DNA of 64,000 bases from an uncultured Psychrobacter sp. (GCA_947489525.1 CANLDW010000002.1:496001-560000); one strand, 5' to 3'; numbered from the stretch's first letter, positions 36,032 through 46,039 are shown. The notes: a model not told the origin generated them from the sequence alone. Numbers and translations are program-made.

Positions 36032-37882
36032 TTAGTAAACGCGAACTTTGGGCTCGATATAGTCTACGGTCAGCGGACTCTTACGAACTGGTTTGTAGAT
36101 AATGCGATTGCCTTCAGAGTACCATAGCGTATGCTTCATCCACTCATGATCGTTACGGCCGTTTGGCGCATAATCATCATCTTCTGGACGGTCGTAATCC
36201 GCCACACTATGAGCGCCGCGGCTCTCATGACGATTCGCCGCTGATACCATTGTCGCTTTTGCTACCTCGTACAAATTAGCCACTTCAAAAGCTTCGATAC
36301 GCGCCGTATTAAACACTTGAGACTTATCTACTAGATGGATATTGTCTATCTTTTCGCCAAGGGCTAATAGCTTCTCAACACCTTCATCCATCATTGCTTG
36401 CGTACGAAATACACTAGCGTGTTTTTGCATGATAGCGCGAATTTCATCAGCAACGTCCTGAGCATTATAACCCTCAGTTGATTGTTGCAGCTTATCTAAG
36501 CGGCCAACAGTGTAATCTAGCACACGCGGATCAAGTGGCTTGTAGTTATGATCGTTGTGATGATACTCATCAACAATATGCTTACCAGCAGCACGACCAA
36601 AGACTAACAGATCAAGCAGGGAGTTGGTTCCTAAACGGTTGGCACCATGCACACTGACGCAAGCGCATTCGCCGATAGCGTATAGACCTTTAACGATTTT
36701 ACCTTCAGCGTATAGACCGTCTTCGTCCTTACCCGCCTCTAAATCAGGTTTTATCACCTGACCATGAATAGTCGTCGGAATACCGCCCATCATGTAGTGG
36801 ATCGTTGGGATAACTGGAATTGGCTCTTTAGTAATATCAACGTTAGCAAAGTTCTTACCGATCTCAAATACAGATGGTAGACGCTTCATAATCGTATCTA
36901 CACCTAAATGAGTCATATCCATAACGATGTAATCACCGTTGGGGCCGCAGCCACGACCTTCTTTAATCTCTTGATCCATGGAGCGCGATACGAGATCACG
37001 CGGCGCTAAGTCTTTTACCGTTGGGGCGTAACGCTCCATAAAACCTTCGCCATCTTTGTTACGTAAGATAGCCCCTTCACCGCGGCAACCTTCAGTTAAC
37101 AGTACACCCGCGCCAGCAACGCCTGTGGGGTGAAATTGCCAAAATTCCATATCTTGCAGTGGTACACCTGCACGCACTGCCATACCAATACCGTCACCTG
37201 TGTTGATATACGCATTGGTTGAGGCCTCAAAAATACGACCAGCACCACCAGTAGCCAATACCGTAATCGGTGCTTGGAACACAGCGACTGTCCCAGTTTC
37301 TTGCTCAAGCGCAATGACACCATTGATGTTGCCATCTTCGTCTTTAATCAAGTCAAGAGCAATCCACTCAATAAAAAACTGCGTACCCTTTTCAAGGTTT
37401 TTTTGATAAAGCGTATGCAGCAGTGCGTGTCCTGTACGGTCAGCGGCAGCACAAGCACGTTGTACCGCTTTTTCACCGTAGTTTGAAGTATGACCGCCAA
37501 ATGGACGCTGATAAATCGTACCGTCTTCATTACGGTCAAACGGCATACCCATATGCTCAAGCTCGTAAACCACTTTTGGCGCTTCACGGCACATGTATTC
37601 AATAGCGTCTTGATCACCCAGCCAGTCTGAACCCTTGACCGTATCATAAAAGTGAAAATGCCAGTTGTCGTTACTCATGTTACCAAGACTTGCGCCAATA
37701 CCGCCTTGAGCGGCAACAGTGTGCGAGCGCGTTGGGAACACTTTGGTGATAACTGCGACATTCATGTCAGCTTCTGCTAACTGTAGTGATGCACGCATAC
37801 CTGAACCGCCGCCGCCGACAATAATGGCATCGTAGTTCAGGGTCTTAATGTTACTAATAGTGTTATCTTGTTTTGTCGCCAT
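36032..37882 (-). CDS. sdhA: Succinate dehydrogenase flavoprotein subunit
   Basis: Oxidises succinate to fumarate on covalent FAD. 616 residues. FAD motif AIIVGGGGSGMRASLQLAEA, covalent-FAD His in RSHTVAAQGGIGASLG, active-site HPTGVAGAGVLLTEGCRGEGA, catalytic Arg region in the SRSMDQEI section, HYMMGGIPTTIHG, and the C-terminal GAHSVADYDRPEDDDY and WMKHTLWYSE. A TAGGAAAAT ribosome binding site precedes the ATG. A gap of about 400 bases to sdhD is unusual for an sdhCDAB operon and may include a promoter for sdhAB. Confidence 0.97.
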   Translation of the reverse strand: MATKQDNTISNIKTLNYDAIIVGGGGSGMRASLQLAEADMNVAVITKVFPTRSHTVAAQGGIGASLGNMSNDNWHFHFYDTVKGSDWLGDQDAIEYMCREAPKVVYELEHMGMPFDRNEDGTIYQRPFGGHTSNYGEKAVQRACAAADRTGHALLHTLYQKNLEKGTQFFIEWIALDLIKDEDGNINGVIALEQETGTVAVFQAPITVLATGGAGRIFEASTNAYINTGDGIGMAVRAGVPLQDMEFWQFHPTGVAGAGVLLTEGCRGEGAILRNKDGEGFMERYAPTVKDLAPRDLVSRSMDQEIKEGRGCGPNGDYIVMDMTHLGVDTIMKRLPSVFEIGKNFANVDITKEPIPVIPTIHYMMGGIPTTIHGQVIKPDLEAGKDEDGLYAEGKIVKGLYAIGECACVSVHGANRLGTNSLLDLLVFGRAAGKHIVDEYHHNDHNYKPLDPRVLDYTVGRLDKLQQSTEGYNAQDVADEIRAIMQKHASVFRTQAMMDEGVEKLLALGEKIDNIHLVDKSQVFNTARIEAFEVANLYEVAKATMVSAANRHESRGAHSVADYDRPEDDDYAPNGRNDHEWMKHTLWYSEGNRIIYKPVRKSPLTVDYIEPKVRVY

Positions 37883-38281
37883 TATGATTTTCCTAATGCT
37901 TATTACTGCTAGGGAAATAAATACAAAAGTTGTTCATTGCTTTGATACTTGAAACTTAATACTTAATACTTAAAAGTTAGAATTTGATACTTAGAAACTT
38001 AATACTTGGAAAATGACTAAGCCATCAAGTAAATCTGATATAAACGTGAGTCTATAACTTGCGCACAATCAATGAACAACCTGCAACCACTTGCTAAAAC
38101 TTATTATCACTTTAGGGCGCGCCTAATCTATTACTAACAAAAGCGCTCATACTCTAAATAGTGATTACTAATATGGTTATGGACGGAATACTTTTAAAGT
38201 AAATTGGAGTGACCCAGTCGTCCGCTACTGTCTGTACCGCTAGGACAATATTTTTACCATCTACACGTTAGGATTTGAATA
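37883..38281 (-). other. Intergenic spacer between sdhD and sdhA
   Basis: About 400 bases without a supported gene, where a few bases would be usual. It contains an imperfect direct repeat of 23-24 bases (TTGATACTT-GAAACTTAATACTT at 37942-37964 and 37984-38007) with extra short ACTTAAT copies. A separate promoter, a processing site or an untranslated RNA are all possible; none is proven. Confidence 0.6.
37942..38007. repeat. Imperfect direct repeat in the sdhD-sdhA spacer
   Basis: Two copies of TTGATACTT(A)GAAACTTAATACTT start at 37942 and 37984, with a 7-base ACTTAAT-type microrepeat after the first. Confidence 0.85.
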
Positions 38282-38689
38282 CTAGACAGCGATGACACCG
38301 TAGCCATTACCCCAAAAGATCATGATGCCCCAAAATAAATATACCAAGACAGCAATAATCATGAGCGTTTGTAGCACCATACGCAGTCTCGGTGCATTTT
38401 CACCCATTTTACCTGAGGTAATGTAATCGGTGAATATCGTCCACATACCAACCCACGCATGACCCGCTAATGCTAAGACAGCAACCAGACTAAATAGTTT
38501 CATTGGCAAACTGGTCATAAAAGCATGCCATTCAAAAAAAGTGACATGACCGTGAGTCAAAAAGAAGCCGAGCAATACCACACTATAAACAGCCAAAATA
38601 ATAGCGCTAATACGCTGTACGACCCAGTCGCGCGTGCCCAATCCTGTCAAACCAGTCGCACTTTTTATTCCTGAATTATTTTTTATCAT
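38282..38689 (-). CDS. sdhD: Succinate dehydrogenase membrane anchor subunit SdhD
   Basis: Inner-membrane anchor of complex II with quinone- and haem-binding role. I start at ATG 38689, which overlaps the sdhC stop by one base (TAATG) and gives 135 residues; another ATG at 38704 would overlap more. GTRDWVVQRISAIILAVYSVVLLGFFL matches the conserved first segment (RDW..QR.SA), and three membrane helices are visible (about 25-45, 60-85 and 105-130), with GHAWVGMWTIFTDYI in the second loop region. Confidence 0.93.
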   Translation of the reverse strand: MIKNNSGIKSATGLTGLGTRDWVVQRISAIILAVYSVVLLGFFLTHGHVTFFEWHAFMTSLPMKLFSLVAVLALAGHAWVGMWTIFTDYITSGKMGENAPRLRMVLQTLMIIAVLVYLFWGIMIFWGNGYGVIAV

Positions 38690-39075
38690 TAGAACATCAC
38701 CCATACAAACGAGGCAACAATTAGAATCGCTGCAATAACTAAGCTGACTACAGACACCATACGTGCTGATTTTAGCTCTTCGTTGTTACCATTATCAGCA
38801 AATAAATGCTTAATGCCCATGACAAAATGATAGGCAATGGCAGCCACAAATATCCAAGCTAAAAAACGCAAGAAAAGATTATCAAATACAGTCTCAAAAC
38901 TCTCAGGTGAAGCCAAAGAAACCTGTAACAGCCATAATATGACAGGAATCAATAAGAATAAAACGACGCCGGAGATACGATGTAGGATTGAGGCAATCGC
39001 AATGGGTGAGCGATTCACTTTAATCACTTGGCTTAGAGGTAGATCAATAGGTCGGTTGCTTTTCACAGCGGGCAT
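38689..39075 (-). CDS. sdhC: Succinate dehydrogenase cytochrome b556 subunit SdhC
   Basis: Membrane anchor that binds haem b with SdhD. 128 residues. The family start NRPIDLPLSQ, the quinone-site segment IASILHRISGVVLFLL, SLASPESFETVF, and the haem-ligand helix AIAYHFVMGIKHLFAD are all present, with a third membrane helix at the C-terminus. First gene of sdhCDAB, about 1 kb from the divergent gltA. No strong ribosome binding site is obvious. Confidence 0.95.
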   Translation of the reverse strand: MPAVKSNRPIDLPLSQVIKVNRSPIAIASILHRISGVVLFLLIPVILWLLQVSLASPESFETVFDNLFLRFLAWIFVAAIAYHFVMGIKHLFADNGNNEELKSARMVSVVSLVIAAILIVASFVWVMF

Positions 39076-40083
39076 CCTTTTGCGGTTATACTCCTGTATC
39101 TGCTAAAACGCTTAAAAATATTACACGCTTAGCCACACACGAGACGAATAAAGTAGTAAGGAAGAGCTAGCTGACCTTGCTAAATTAGTACGATTATTAC
39201 GCTAACGTATATATAAAAGCTATACGTCAAAAAATCGTTCTCAATAAAAAAGGTAACGCAAAAAAAGACAACGGTATGCTGTCATCTACATGATAATCAT
39301 TTTTATTAAGAACAACTTCACTATAACCACTCTAAACATAGAATAAATAACACAAATATTCAAGTTATCATTGCGTATGCAGGGGTCATTCATACGTTTA
39401 CATCGTACAAAACACGTGTCAAAGACAGTCTTTAAAAGTATTTTCTAACATTAATGGAGAATATACTGATAAGAAGTATTAGCACTTGCAAAGGTTATGT
39501 CAGTCAAATTGCGTCAATTATAAAATGCTTGCCTGCTAAATACAAACGAATACCCCAAATAATAAATATTAGTTTAACGCGGTAGCGGTTAGATCTAGTC
39601 CAAGCACAGTTGTTTATGACAAAATGCTGAACGAGCGACTCATAAGATTTAAACCCATCAGTACGCCGCTTTATAGCTATCTTTGTGATAATGTATGACG
39701 TCTAAATAATTGATATCACGATACTATTTACAATCTATTTGGCTGTAGACATATTTTGATACAAAAATTACCGCTCATAAATACCCCTAAATCACATAAG
39801 CTTAGGTGATTACGAGTAAAAGTCTTTTCAAATCTGAGCCAATTGCTGCTAATATAGCCCGAATATTAGACAAGTTAAATTAAGATTTAACCCCTTGCAG
39901 GTTAAATGGGTCCACTTAACGATAACAACTCATTGATGAGCACAACTCTTGAAGCAGCACTCATCTTTGTTGTGTCGAAGCGATCACATGACGTCAGCGT
40001 CACTACTATTCTTATTCTGATAAGTCTTATTCTCACAAGCTTAATGATCATTTTAATATCTTAAACCCAATGGAGAGGAACTT
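39076..40083. other. Divergent regulatory region sdhC/gltA
   Basis: About 1 kb of AT-rich sequence with no supported gene between two TCA transcripts that start in opposite directions. It should contain both promoters. Visible elements are an ATGATAATCAT palindrome resembling the core of a Fur site at 39290-39300 and a TGACGTCA palindrome at 39989-39996, about 90 bases before gltA. Confidence 0.6.
39290..39300. promoter_or_regulatory. Possible Fur-type operator core
   Basis: ATGATAATCAT is identical to the central 11 bases of the classic 19-bp Fur consensus; the outer positions match poorly (about 2 of 8). It lies 215 bases upstream of sdhC. In other bacteria sdh is often controlled by iron, so the site is plausible but weak. 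Confidence 0.3.
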
Positions 40084-41364
40084 ATGGCTGATAATAACGC
40101 CACGTTAACCGTAGATGGTGAAGAATATACCTTCCCTATTATTAAAGGCACACTAGGTCGCCCCGTTATCGACGTAGCAGCAATACAAGATTCAGGTTAC
40201 TGGTCTTATGACCCTGGTTTTAAGGTTACCGCTCCCGTCGAATCAAAAATCACTTATATTGACGGCGGTAAAGGTGAACTATTGCATCGTGGCTACCCTA
40301 TCGATCAGCTGGCTGACAATGCTGAGTACCTAGAAGTTGCTTACGCGCTAGTGCATGGCGATTTGCCCAATGCTGAGCAAAAGGCGGACTTTTACGAAAA
40401 AATTCGTAAGCACTCAGGCGTACACGATCAATTGCGTCGATTCTTTGAAGGCTTCCGCCGTGATGCCCATCCTATGGCTATTATGCTTGGTGTTGTTGGT
40501 GCCCTATCGGCATTTTATCACGATGGCTTAGATGTCAGTGATGAGCGTCACCGCGAGATTACCGCGATCCGCCTCATCGCTAAGATGCCAACGCTTGCGG
40601 CGATGAGTTATAAGTATTCGCAAGGCGAGCCGTTCATGTATCCGCGTAATGATTTTAGTTATGCTGAGAACTTCTTATACATGATGTTTGCCACGCCAGC
40701 TGACGTGGATTACAAGCCAAACGACGTGCTTACGCGCGCTATGGATAAAATCTTTACTTTGCATGCTGATCACGAGCAAAATGCATCAACGTCAACGGTA
40801 CGTCTAGCAGGCTCGACAGGTGCAAACCCATACGCTTGTATCGCTGCTGGTATTGCAGCGCTTTGGGGCCCATCACACGGCGGCGCTAATGAAGCGGTGC
40901 TTGAGATGTTAGATGAGATCGGTTCTGTTGAAAACGTGCCTGAATTTATGGAAAAGGTCAAAAGCCGTGAAGTCAAACTTATGGGCTTTGGTCACCGCGT
41001 TTACAAAAACTTCGATCCTCGTGCTAAAGTCATGAAAGAGACATGTGATGAGGTACTCGCTGCGTTAGGTATTAACGATCCAAAACTTGAGCTGGCGATG
41101 AAACTTGAGCAGATCGCCTTAGAAGATCCGTTCTTCGTTGAGCGCAACTTGTATCCAAACGTTGATTTTTACTCTGGCATTATTCTAAAAGCCATCGGTA
41201 TTCCAACGTCTATGTTCACCGTTATCTTCTCTCTAGCGCGCACCTCAGGCTGGATCAGTCATTGGCTTGAGATGCACAGTGCACCCTTTAAGATCGGTCG
41301 CCCTCGTCAGTTATACACGGGTGAGACGCGCCGCGAGTTTGTCCCGATTGACAAACGCAAATAA
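40084..41364 (+). CDS. gltA: Citrate synthase
   Basis: Condenses oxaloacetate and acetyl-CoA. 426 residues, the size of the hexameric, NADH-sensitive type of Gram-negative bacteria. [20 protein letters not shown] at the start; active-site residues in the [19 protein letters not shown] and [15 protein letters not shown] segments (His) and [18 protein letters not shown] (His), with the Asp in the [10 protein letters not shown] segment. A strong GGAGAGGAAC ribosome binding site precedes the ATG. Monocistronic, with a perfect terminator downstream; divergent from sdhCDAB. Confidence 0.97.
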   Translation: MADNNATLTVDGEEYTFPIIKGTLGRPVIDVAAIQDSGYWSYDPGFKVTAPVESKITYIDGGKGELLHRGYPIDQLADNAEYLEVAYALVHGDLPNAEQKADFYEKIRKHSGVHDQLRRFFEGFRRDAHPMAIMLGVVGALSAFYHDGLDVSDERHREITAIRLIAKMPTLAAMSYKYSQGEPFMYPRNDFSYAENFLYMMFATPADVDYKPNDVLTRAMDKIFTLHADHEQNASTSTVRLAGSTGANPYACIAAGIAALWGPSHGGANEAVLEMLDEIGSVENVPEFMEKVKSREVKLMGFGHRVYKNFDPRAKVMKETCDEVLAALGINDPKLELAMKLEQIALEDPFFVERNLYPNVDFYSGIILKAIGIPTSMFTVIFSLARTSGWISHWLEMHSAPFKIGRPRQLYTGETRREFVPIDKRK

Positions 41365-41388
41365 GCCTTTATTTAAGTCTTATATTAT

Positions 41389-41418
41389 AAAAATCCCGCT
41401 ACTAAGCGGGATTTTTTT
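41389..41418 (+). terminator. Terminator of gltA
   Basis: A perfect 10-bp stem, AAATCCCGCT (41391-41400) with AGCGGGATTT (41405-41414), an ACTA loop and a T run. Confidence 0.93.
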
Positions 41419-41486
41419 GATAGTATTTATCTTTAATACGGTTTTAAGAAAAATATCAGAGTCTGAGCCAGTCAAACAAAAGCGGA

Positions 41487-42437
41487 TTATTGAAACGATT
41501 CAAGCGTTTGCTCGTATTTAGCAATTTGTTCATCATAGCCTTCGATCGTATCATTAAACTTAGCCATCAGAGACTCAAACTCCGCTTGCTGTGCTTGCTT
41601 TAAACGCTGTATATCCGCAGCTTGATCCGCTTCTATTTGTGACCAAATCTGTTGTTGCACGATTAAGCGGGCGAGCGTTGGACTTTTAATATTGAGACGC
41701 TCGGCAATCTCCGGATGCTCAAATAGCTGGGGTAATAACTCAGCAACGCTAAGTAAGGTTTCAATCTCTCCAGCATTAAGGGGCCCTGGCTCATACAGTG
41801 CGCGCGTGGCCTGCTGATAATTCTGCGTGATTTGTGTCTCCGTTAATATTGTCGGTGACCTCGGCTCAAAGCTAATGCGCTTTAGCACTTCCAAATCGCG
41901 CTCACCGACCTCAGCGCTCACGTTAATCTCGCCTTCAATTCCAGTATTATCACTATTATTAGGAGCATCGGTACTGTCATTAGTAGCACTGAGCTCAGGC
42001 GCGGTCTCAGCAATCGTTGTCTGATTCGCTAATGGATCAGAACTCACTCCCTCACTACTCGTTGTATCGGCAGCCTTAAATGCCTCGTACTCCGCCTGCA
42101 AGCGCTGCTGTAGCCCTAATACTTGTTCAACATACAAGGGCTCAAACTCTTCGATATAGGCAATAGCAGATTCACTCATGACAGTGGCGGTACTACTGCT
42201 AACAGACGTTTTTTCTGTTTGGGTCGTGTCCGGTACGTCTACAGGTGGCGGCTCAGTGGGCTGGCATCCAGCCAATAATCCAGCCAATAACAAAGTGGCA
42301 CTAAGTGCTGGTAACGCTGGTAACAAGGTTAGCTTATACCAAGTGGCAGCAGTAAAAAATGAGGGCTGTGCGACGGGATATTTTATTAGATCTGGGTGAT
42401 TATGAGTACGACTATTGAGCGCGGTTAATTTAAACAT
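41487..42437 (-). CDS. Hypothetical lipoprotein
   Basis: A 316-residue protein with a lipobox LLAGC at residues 54-58 after a hydrophobic stretch (LTLLPALPALSATLLLAGLL). The N-terminal part before that stretch is unusually long (about 35 residues), yet AAAGGA upstream supports the ATG at 42437; a TTG nearer the hydrophobic stretch is another possible start. After Cys58 comes a Pro/Thr/Ser-rich region, then a helical part with LQQRLQAEYEAF, and a C-terminal coiled coil (IEADQAADIQRLKQAQQAEFESLMAK). Probably lipid-anchored in the envelope. I do not recognise the family. It is convergent with gltA. Confidence 0.75.
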   Translation of the reverse strand: MFKLTALNSRTHNHPDLIKYPVAQPSFFTAATWYKLTLLPALPALSATLLLAGLLAGCQPTEPPPVDVPDTTQTEKTSVSSSTATVMSESAIAYIEEFEPLYVEQVLGLQQRLQAEYEAFKAADTTSSEGVSSDPLANQTTIAETAPELSATNDSTDAPNNSDNTGIEGEINVSAEVGERDLEVLKRISFEPRSPTILTETQITQNYQQATRALYEPGPLNAGEIETLLSVAELLPQLFEHPEIAERLNIKSPTLARLIVQQQIWSQIEADQAADIQRLKQAQQAEFESLMAKFNDTIEGYDEQIAKYEQTLESFQ

Positions 42438-42579
42438 TAAAAGTGACGTCCTTTTTGGCTAAAGTAGGTGCAAGCATTTATCATAACTTGTGTGGCTGCT
42501 TATAAATGAGCAAATTGTACCTAGACTATCGTCTGGATTAAAAGCAGTAATACGCACACTTAGTATAAATAAGCAGTTA

Positions 42580-43068
42580 TCATGCCAAGAAGGGAATACA
42601 GGCTTGTAAGTCCTCACAGTCTTGACCACGCGCACGTCTTAAAAAATAATCTTGCACCATACGCGCCTGCTGCTCTATACCATACTTAAAAAAAGATTTT
42701 CCTTGTATAAGCTTATAGCTATAACGGCGGTTAATAAGTGCGCCGCGTATCACTTTAAGACCCTGTTGTAGTTGCCAAACGTGAGTCAGCTCATGAATAA
42801 GCCAGCCCTGCTTAGCAAGTGAGGCTTGGCTAAAATCCTCAATCCAGTTTGCTGGATGAAAGTAGAGGTTACCATTTGGGCTGACGGCGTAGTTTTCAAG
42901 TACCCACCATGCCGTTTTTAGCCGCACGTCATCCAGCACAATACTATCGCCAAATACTGAGCGTGCAAGAGCGACTTCGTTAGCATTTAGCGCACGCGAC
43001 TTTTGCTGGCGCCACGCTTCTTTTTTAAGCTGAAGCTGATATAACAAGCTTTTAGGTTTTAGTGGCAT
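42580..43068 (-). CDS. HELTH-motif protein, possible zinc metallopeptidase-like
   Basis: A 162-residue protein without a signal peptide. The centre reads GWLIHELTHVWQLQQG, an HExxH motif as in zinc peptidases, preceded by LDDVRLKTAWWV and SPNGNLYFHPANWIEDFSQASLAKQ. This arrangement resembles proteins named Vgr-related or DUF4157-like in other bacteria; that resemblance is from memory. A third metal ligand is not obvious; Glu or His later in the chain (YGIEQQARMVQDYFLRR) could serve. The C-terminus has two Cys (DCEDLQACIPFLA). No Rhs or VgrG gene is nearby. Enzymatic activity is unproven. Confidence 0.7.
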   Translation of the reverse strand: MPLKPKSLLYQLQLKKEAWRQQKSRALNANEVALARSVFGDSIVLDDVRLKTAWWVLENYAVSPNGNLYFHPANWIEDFSQASLAKQGWLIHELTHVWQLQQGLKVIRGALINRRYSYKLIQGKSFFKYGIEQQARMVQDYFLRRARGQDCEDLQACIPFLA

Positions 43069-43322
43069 AAGATTTCTGTCATGTTGAGTGATGTTGCAAT
43101 TCTAAATGGCTGTGACGAAGAGTGAATATCGCTATTTAGACATAAGATATACAGTTGCTTGATTTTTTTTAACGCCAAACTGCGTTAGTCTAGGCTCTGT
43201 TACTTGATCTATTATTTATAGCGCCACTCTTTATAGCTAGTGTTTATTATAACTGTTATCTATCATAACCCTTATTCAAAAACCTATCTTATTCTTGCTT
43301 GAACCTTGATACAGAGCCCTTT

Positions 43323-44609
43323 ATGTCATCTACTTTTCATGCGGATACGCCGCTCGCTCAACGCATGCGTCCAAACTCGCTCGATGCAATCATCGGTCAA
43401 ACGCATCTACTCGCGGCTGGCGCGCCACTACGACGTTTGGTTGAGCAAGGACATCTGCCTTCTATTATATTGCACGGTGAAGCCGGTATTGGCAAGACGA
43501 CAATTGCTATGTTGCTCGCAGGCGCGGTTAATCGCTCCTTTCATGCCCTATCGGCACTCAATACTGGTGTGAAACAGCTACGCGACGTGCTGGATAAAAA
43601 GGATTCGCTGAGCTTTGAGTCGCCCGTTGTTTTTATTGATGAGATACATCGCTTTAATAAGGCGCAGCAAGATGCCCTACTCGGTGCGGTAGAGGCAGGC
43701 GACATTACTCTTATCGGCGCAACCACCGAAAACCCTTCATTTAGCGTTAACAACGCCTTGTTATCACGCTGCCAAGTCTATCGCTTAGAGCCGCTTGATA
43801 CTGAGCAGATTACGGCAGTACTACAGCGAGCTATTCACCAAGATAGTATCTTAAAAACGTTAGATATTGACTTGCAAGCAGCAGACACCATTAGCAAACT
43901 TGCGCACGGCGACGCTCGAAAAGCGCTAAACTTATTGGAACTTGCAGTACAAACCGCTAATGAGACGCCCATTGTCATCGATGACACACGCGTGGCAAGC
44001 GTCGCGCAAAGCGCACTAGTACGCTACGATAAGGACGGCGAGCAGCACTATGATATGATCTCAGCGATGATAAAATCAGTGCGCGGCTCTGACCCTGATG
44101 CGGCACTGTATTGGATGGCGCGCATGCTGGTCGGCGGTGAGCCTGCTGATTTTATCGCGCGCCGTTTGGTTATCTTAGCGAGTGAAGATATCGGTAATGC
44201 CAACCCTAATGCGTTATTGCTCGCTGATGCAGCGCTGCGTAGCGTGCAGTCAATTGGCATGCCTGAGGCACGAATTATATTAGGTCAAGTGATTGTTTAT
44301 CTGGCGACCAGTGCTAAGAGTAATAGCACATACAAAGCGATTAATGCGGCGATGCGTCTGGCAGAAAAAGACGCTTCACCAGTGCCGCTGCACCTGCGTA
44401 ACGGTGTCACAAAGCTGATGCGTGAGCAAGGCTACGGTCAAGAATACGTCTATCCGCACGACTATCCCAATCATTACTACGCGCAGTCCTATTTACCGGA
44501 TCGCCTAGTTGGCACACGCTTTTATGAGTTTGCTGATAATCAGCGTGAGCAGCACAGCAAACAATTTGTGGACTGGCTCAAACAGCAAGCAGCAAGCAGC
44601 AAGCAATGA
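43323..44609 (+). CDS. rarA: Replication-associated recombination protein A (RarA/MgsA)
   Basis: AAA+ ATPase acting at stalled replication forks. I start at ATG 43323 (428 residues); a TTG at 43299 would extend it by 8. N-terminal [16 protein letters not shown], Walker [16 protein letters not shown], Walker [20 protein letters not shown], sensor 1 [20 protein letters not shown], then [12 protein letters not shown] and the C-terminal tetramer domain with [20 protein letters not shown] and [19 protein letters not shown]. All typical. The last residues (KQQAASSKQ) come from a short AGCAAGC repeat. It stands alone on the plus strand. Confidence 0.95.
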   Translation: MSSTFHADTPLAQRMRPNSLDAIIGQTHLLAAGAPLRRLVEQGHLPSIILHGEAGIGKTTIAMLLAGAVNRSFHALSALNTGVKQLRDVLDKKDSLSFESPVVFIDEIHRFNKAQQDALLGAVEAGDITLIGATTENPSFSVNNALLSRCQVYRLEPLDTEQITAVLQRAIHQDSILKTLDIDLQAADTISKLAHGDARKALNLLELAVQTANETPIVIDDTRVASVAQSALVRYDKDGEQHYDMISAMIKSVRGSDPDAALYWMARMLVGGEPADFIARRLVILASEDIGNANPNALLLADAALRSVQSIGMPEARIILGQVIVYLATSAKSNSTYKAINAAMRLAEKDASPVPLHLRNGVTKLMREQGYGQEYVYPHDYPNHYYAQSYLPDRLVGTRFYEFADNQREQHSKQFVDWLKQQAASSKQ

Positions 44610-44854
44610 CTAACGCCTCTAGTTTATATGCCAAGGTCATGCGTCCTATAAAGGAGGACTGGGTTGTTGCCAAGCTTATAATCTCTATCACGCTTCGAGT
44701 TAGCAAGCGATCATTAATATAACTCATCGTTATTTTTTGACCGTCTAACGATATAATAGAGTGATGAAGCAGCGTATCGTGCCATCTACTGTTACAATAC
44801 ATAGATATTTTATACCCTTTTATCTACTGCAAATAATAAAACCTTGAGAGCTTT

Positions 44855-46003
44855 ATGAATTTAAATACTATTCCTGAGATTATTGAAGATATTCGTGCGG
44901 GCAAAATGGTCATTTTGATGGATGATGAGGATCGCGAAAACGAAGGCGATATCATTATGGCAGCAACCCATGTACGCGCCGATGACATTAACTTTATGAT
45001 TACTCATGCCCGCGGTTTGGTGTGTTTGACCCTATCACAAGCGCGTTGTCAACAGCTAGCCCTACCTTTGATGTCTGATCGCAACGAGGCTAAATTTAGT
45101 ACCAACTTTACGGTATCTATTGAGGCTGCTGAAGGAGTCACTACTGGTATCTCAGCCGGTGATCGCGCGCGTACGATACAAGCTGCGGTATCACCTTCAG
45201 CCAAACCTGAGGACATCGTTCAACCCGGACATATCTTTCCGATTATGGCGCAAAATGGCGGCGTATTGCATCGCGCGGGTCATACGGAGGCAGGCTGCGA
45301 TCTTGCGCGCTTAGCTGGGCTTGAACCTGCGGCGGTTATTGTTGAGATTATTAACGCTGATGGCACAATGGCGCGGCGTGATGATCTTGAAGTGTTCGCA
45401 CAAGAGCACGATATCAAGATAGGTACGATCGCGGATCTGATTAATTATCGCATCGCCAATGAGCAGACGATTGAAGAGATTGAATCGCGTCCTTTTGAGA
45501 CGGAACACGGCACTTTTACCTTATATCGTTTCCGCGAATTTGGCGCTGATGAGACGCATCTGGCTTTAGTCAAGGGTGATGTTGACCAAGGTGTCAGCAC
45601 AGTACGTGTGCATGGTTTTCATCCGTTGCGCGATCTGTTTGCCGCCAAAAACGATCGGACAGGACGTAGTGGCTGGAGCATACAATCAGCTCTACAAGAG
45701 ATTCACGCCTCAGAGCGCGGCGTATTGGTATGGATTGGTAGTCATCAAGCCATTGACTTAGGTGAAGCGTTAGATAAAGCCTCCGCTAATAAATCTTTGT
45801 CTACTTTGGCTGAACAGCCCTATCGTAGTATTGGTGTCGGCGCGCAAATACTGCGTCATTTAGGCGTACGTGATATGCGTTTACTGTCTTCGCCCATGAA
45901 ATTCTATGCACTCTCAGGCTTTGATCTTAATGTTGTTGACTTTGTCAGCGCGCCAAACCAACAGCCAAACCAACAGCCAAACCAACAGCCAAGCCAAAAG
46001 TAA
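44855..46003 (+). CDS. ribB: 3,4-dihydroxy-2-butanone 4-phosphate synthase with degenerate GTP cyclohydrolase II-like domain
   Basis: Makes the four-carbon unit of riboflavin from ribulose 5-phosphate. The N-terminal DHBP synthase domain (1-200) has MVILMDDEDRENEGDIIMAA with the acidic metal ligands, ARGLVCLTLS, STNFTVSIEA, and HAGHTEAGCDLARLAGL. The C-terminal half has the GTP cyclohydrolase II outline, but VRVHGFHPLRDLFAAKND stands where the zinc-binding Cys motif should be, so only the first activity is expected; similar RibB-X proteins are known in proteobacteria. The last residues are an Asn-Gln-Gln-Pro repeat from a 12-bp DNA repeat. GAGAG precedes the ATG. I see no FMN riboswitch in the 245-base leader. 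Confidence 0.92.
   Translation: MNLNTIPEIIEDIRAGKMVILMDDEDRENEGDIIMAATHVRADDINFMITHARGLVCLTLSQARCQQLALPLMSDRNEAKFSTNFTVSIEAAEGVTTGISAGDRARTIQAAVSPSAKPEDIVQPGHIFPIMAQNGGVLHRAGHTEAGCDLARLAGLEPAAVIVEIINADGTMARRDDLEVFAQEHDIKIGTIADLINYRIANEQTIEEIESRPFETEHGTFTLYRFREFGADETHLALVKGDVDQGVSTVRVHGFHPLRDLFAAKNDRTGRSGWSIQSALQEIHASERGVLVWIGSHQAIDLGEALDKASANKSLSTLAEQPYRSIGVGAQILRHLGVRDMRLLSSPMKFYALSGFDLNVVDFVSAPNQQPNQQPNQQPSQK
45953..46000 (+). repeat. 12-bp tandem repeat at the end of ribB
   Basis: Three perfect copies of CCAAACCAACAG (45953-45988) and a diverged fourth encode PNQQPNQQPNQQPSQK just before the stop. Confidence 0.95.
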
Positions 46004-46039
46004 GTAACGTATAAGGGCTGCCTTATTTATAAATAAAAT

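Noticed and set aside
44578..44802. Minus-strand 74-codon frame between rarA and ribB
   Set aside because: No ribosome binding site, it overlaps the end of rarA, and no family was recognised.
44610..44854. Possible FMN riboswitch before ribB
   Set aside because: The conserved FMN-aptamer blocks (AGGGT..., ACCGGCGGT, GGATGGGAGA) are absent; only a short GTCCT/AGGAC hairpin is visible.
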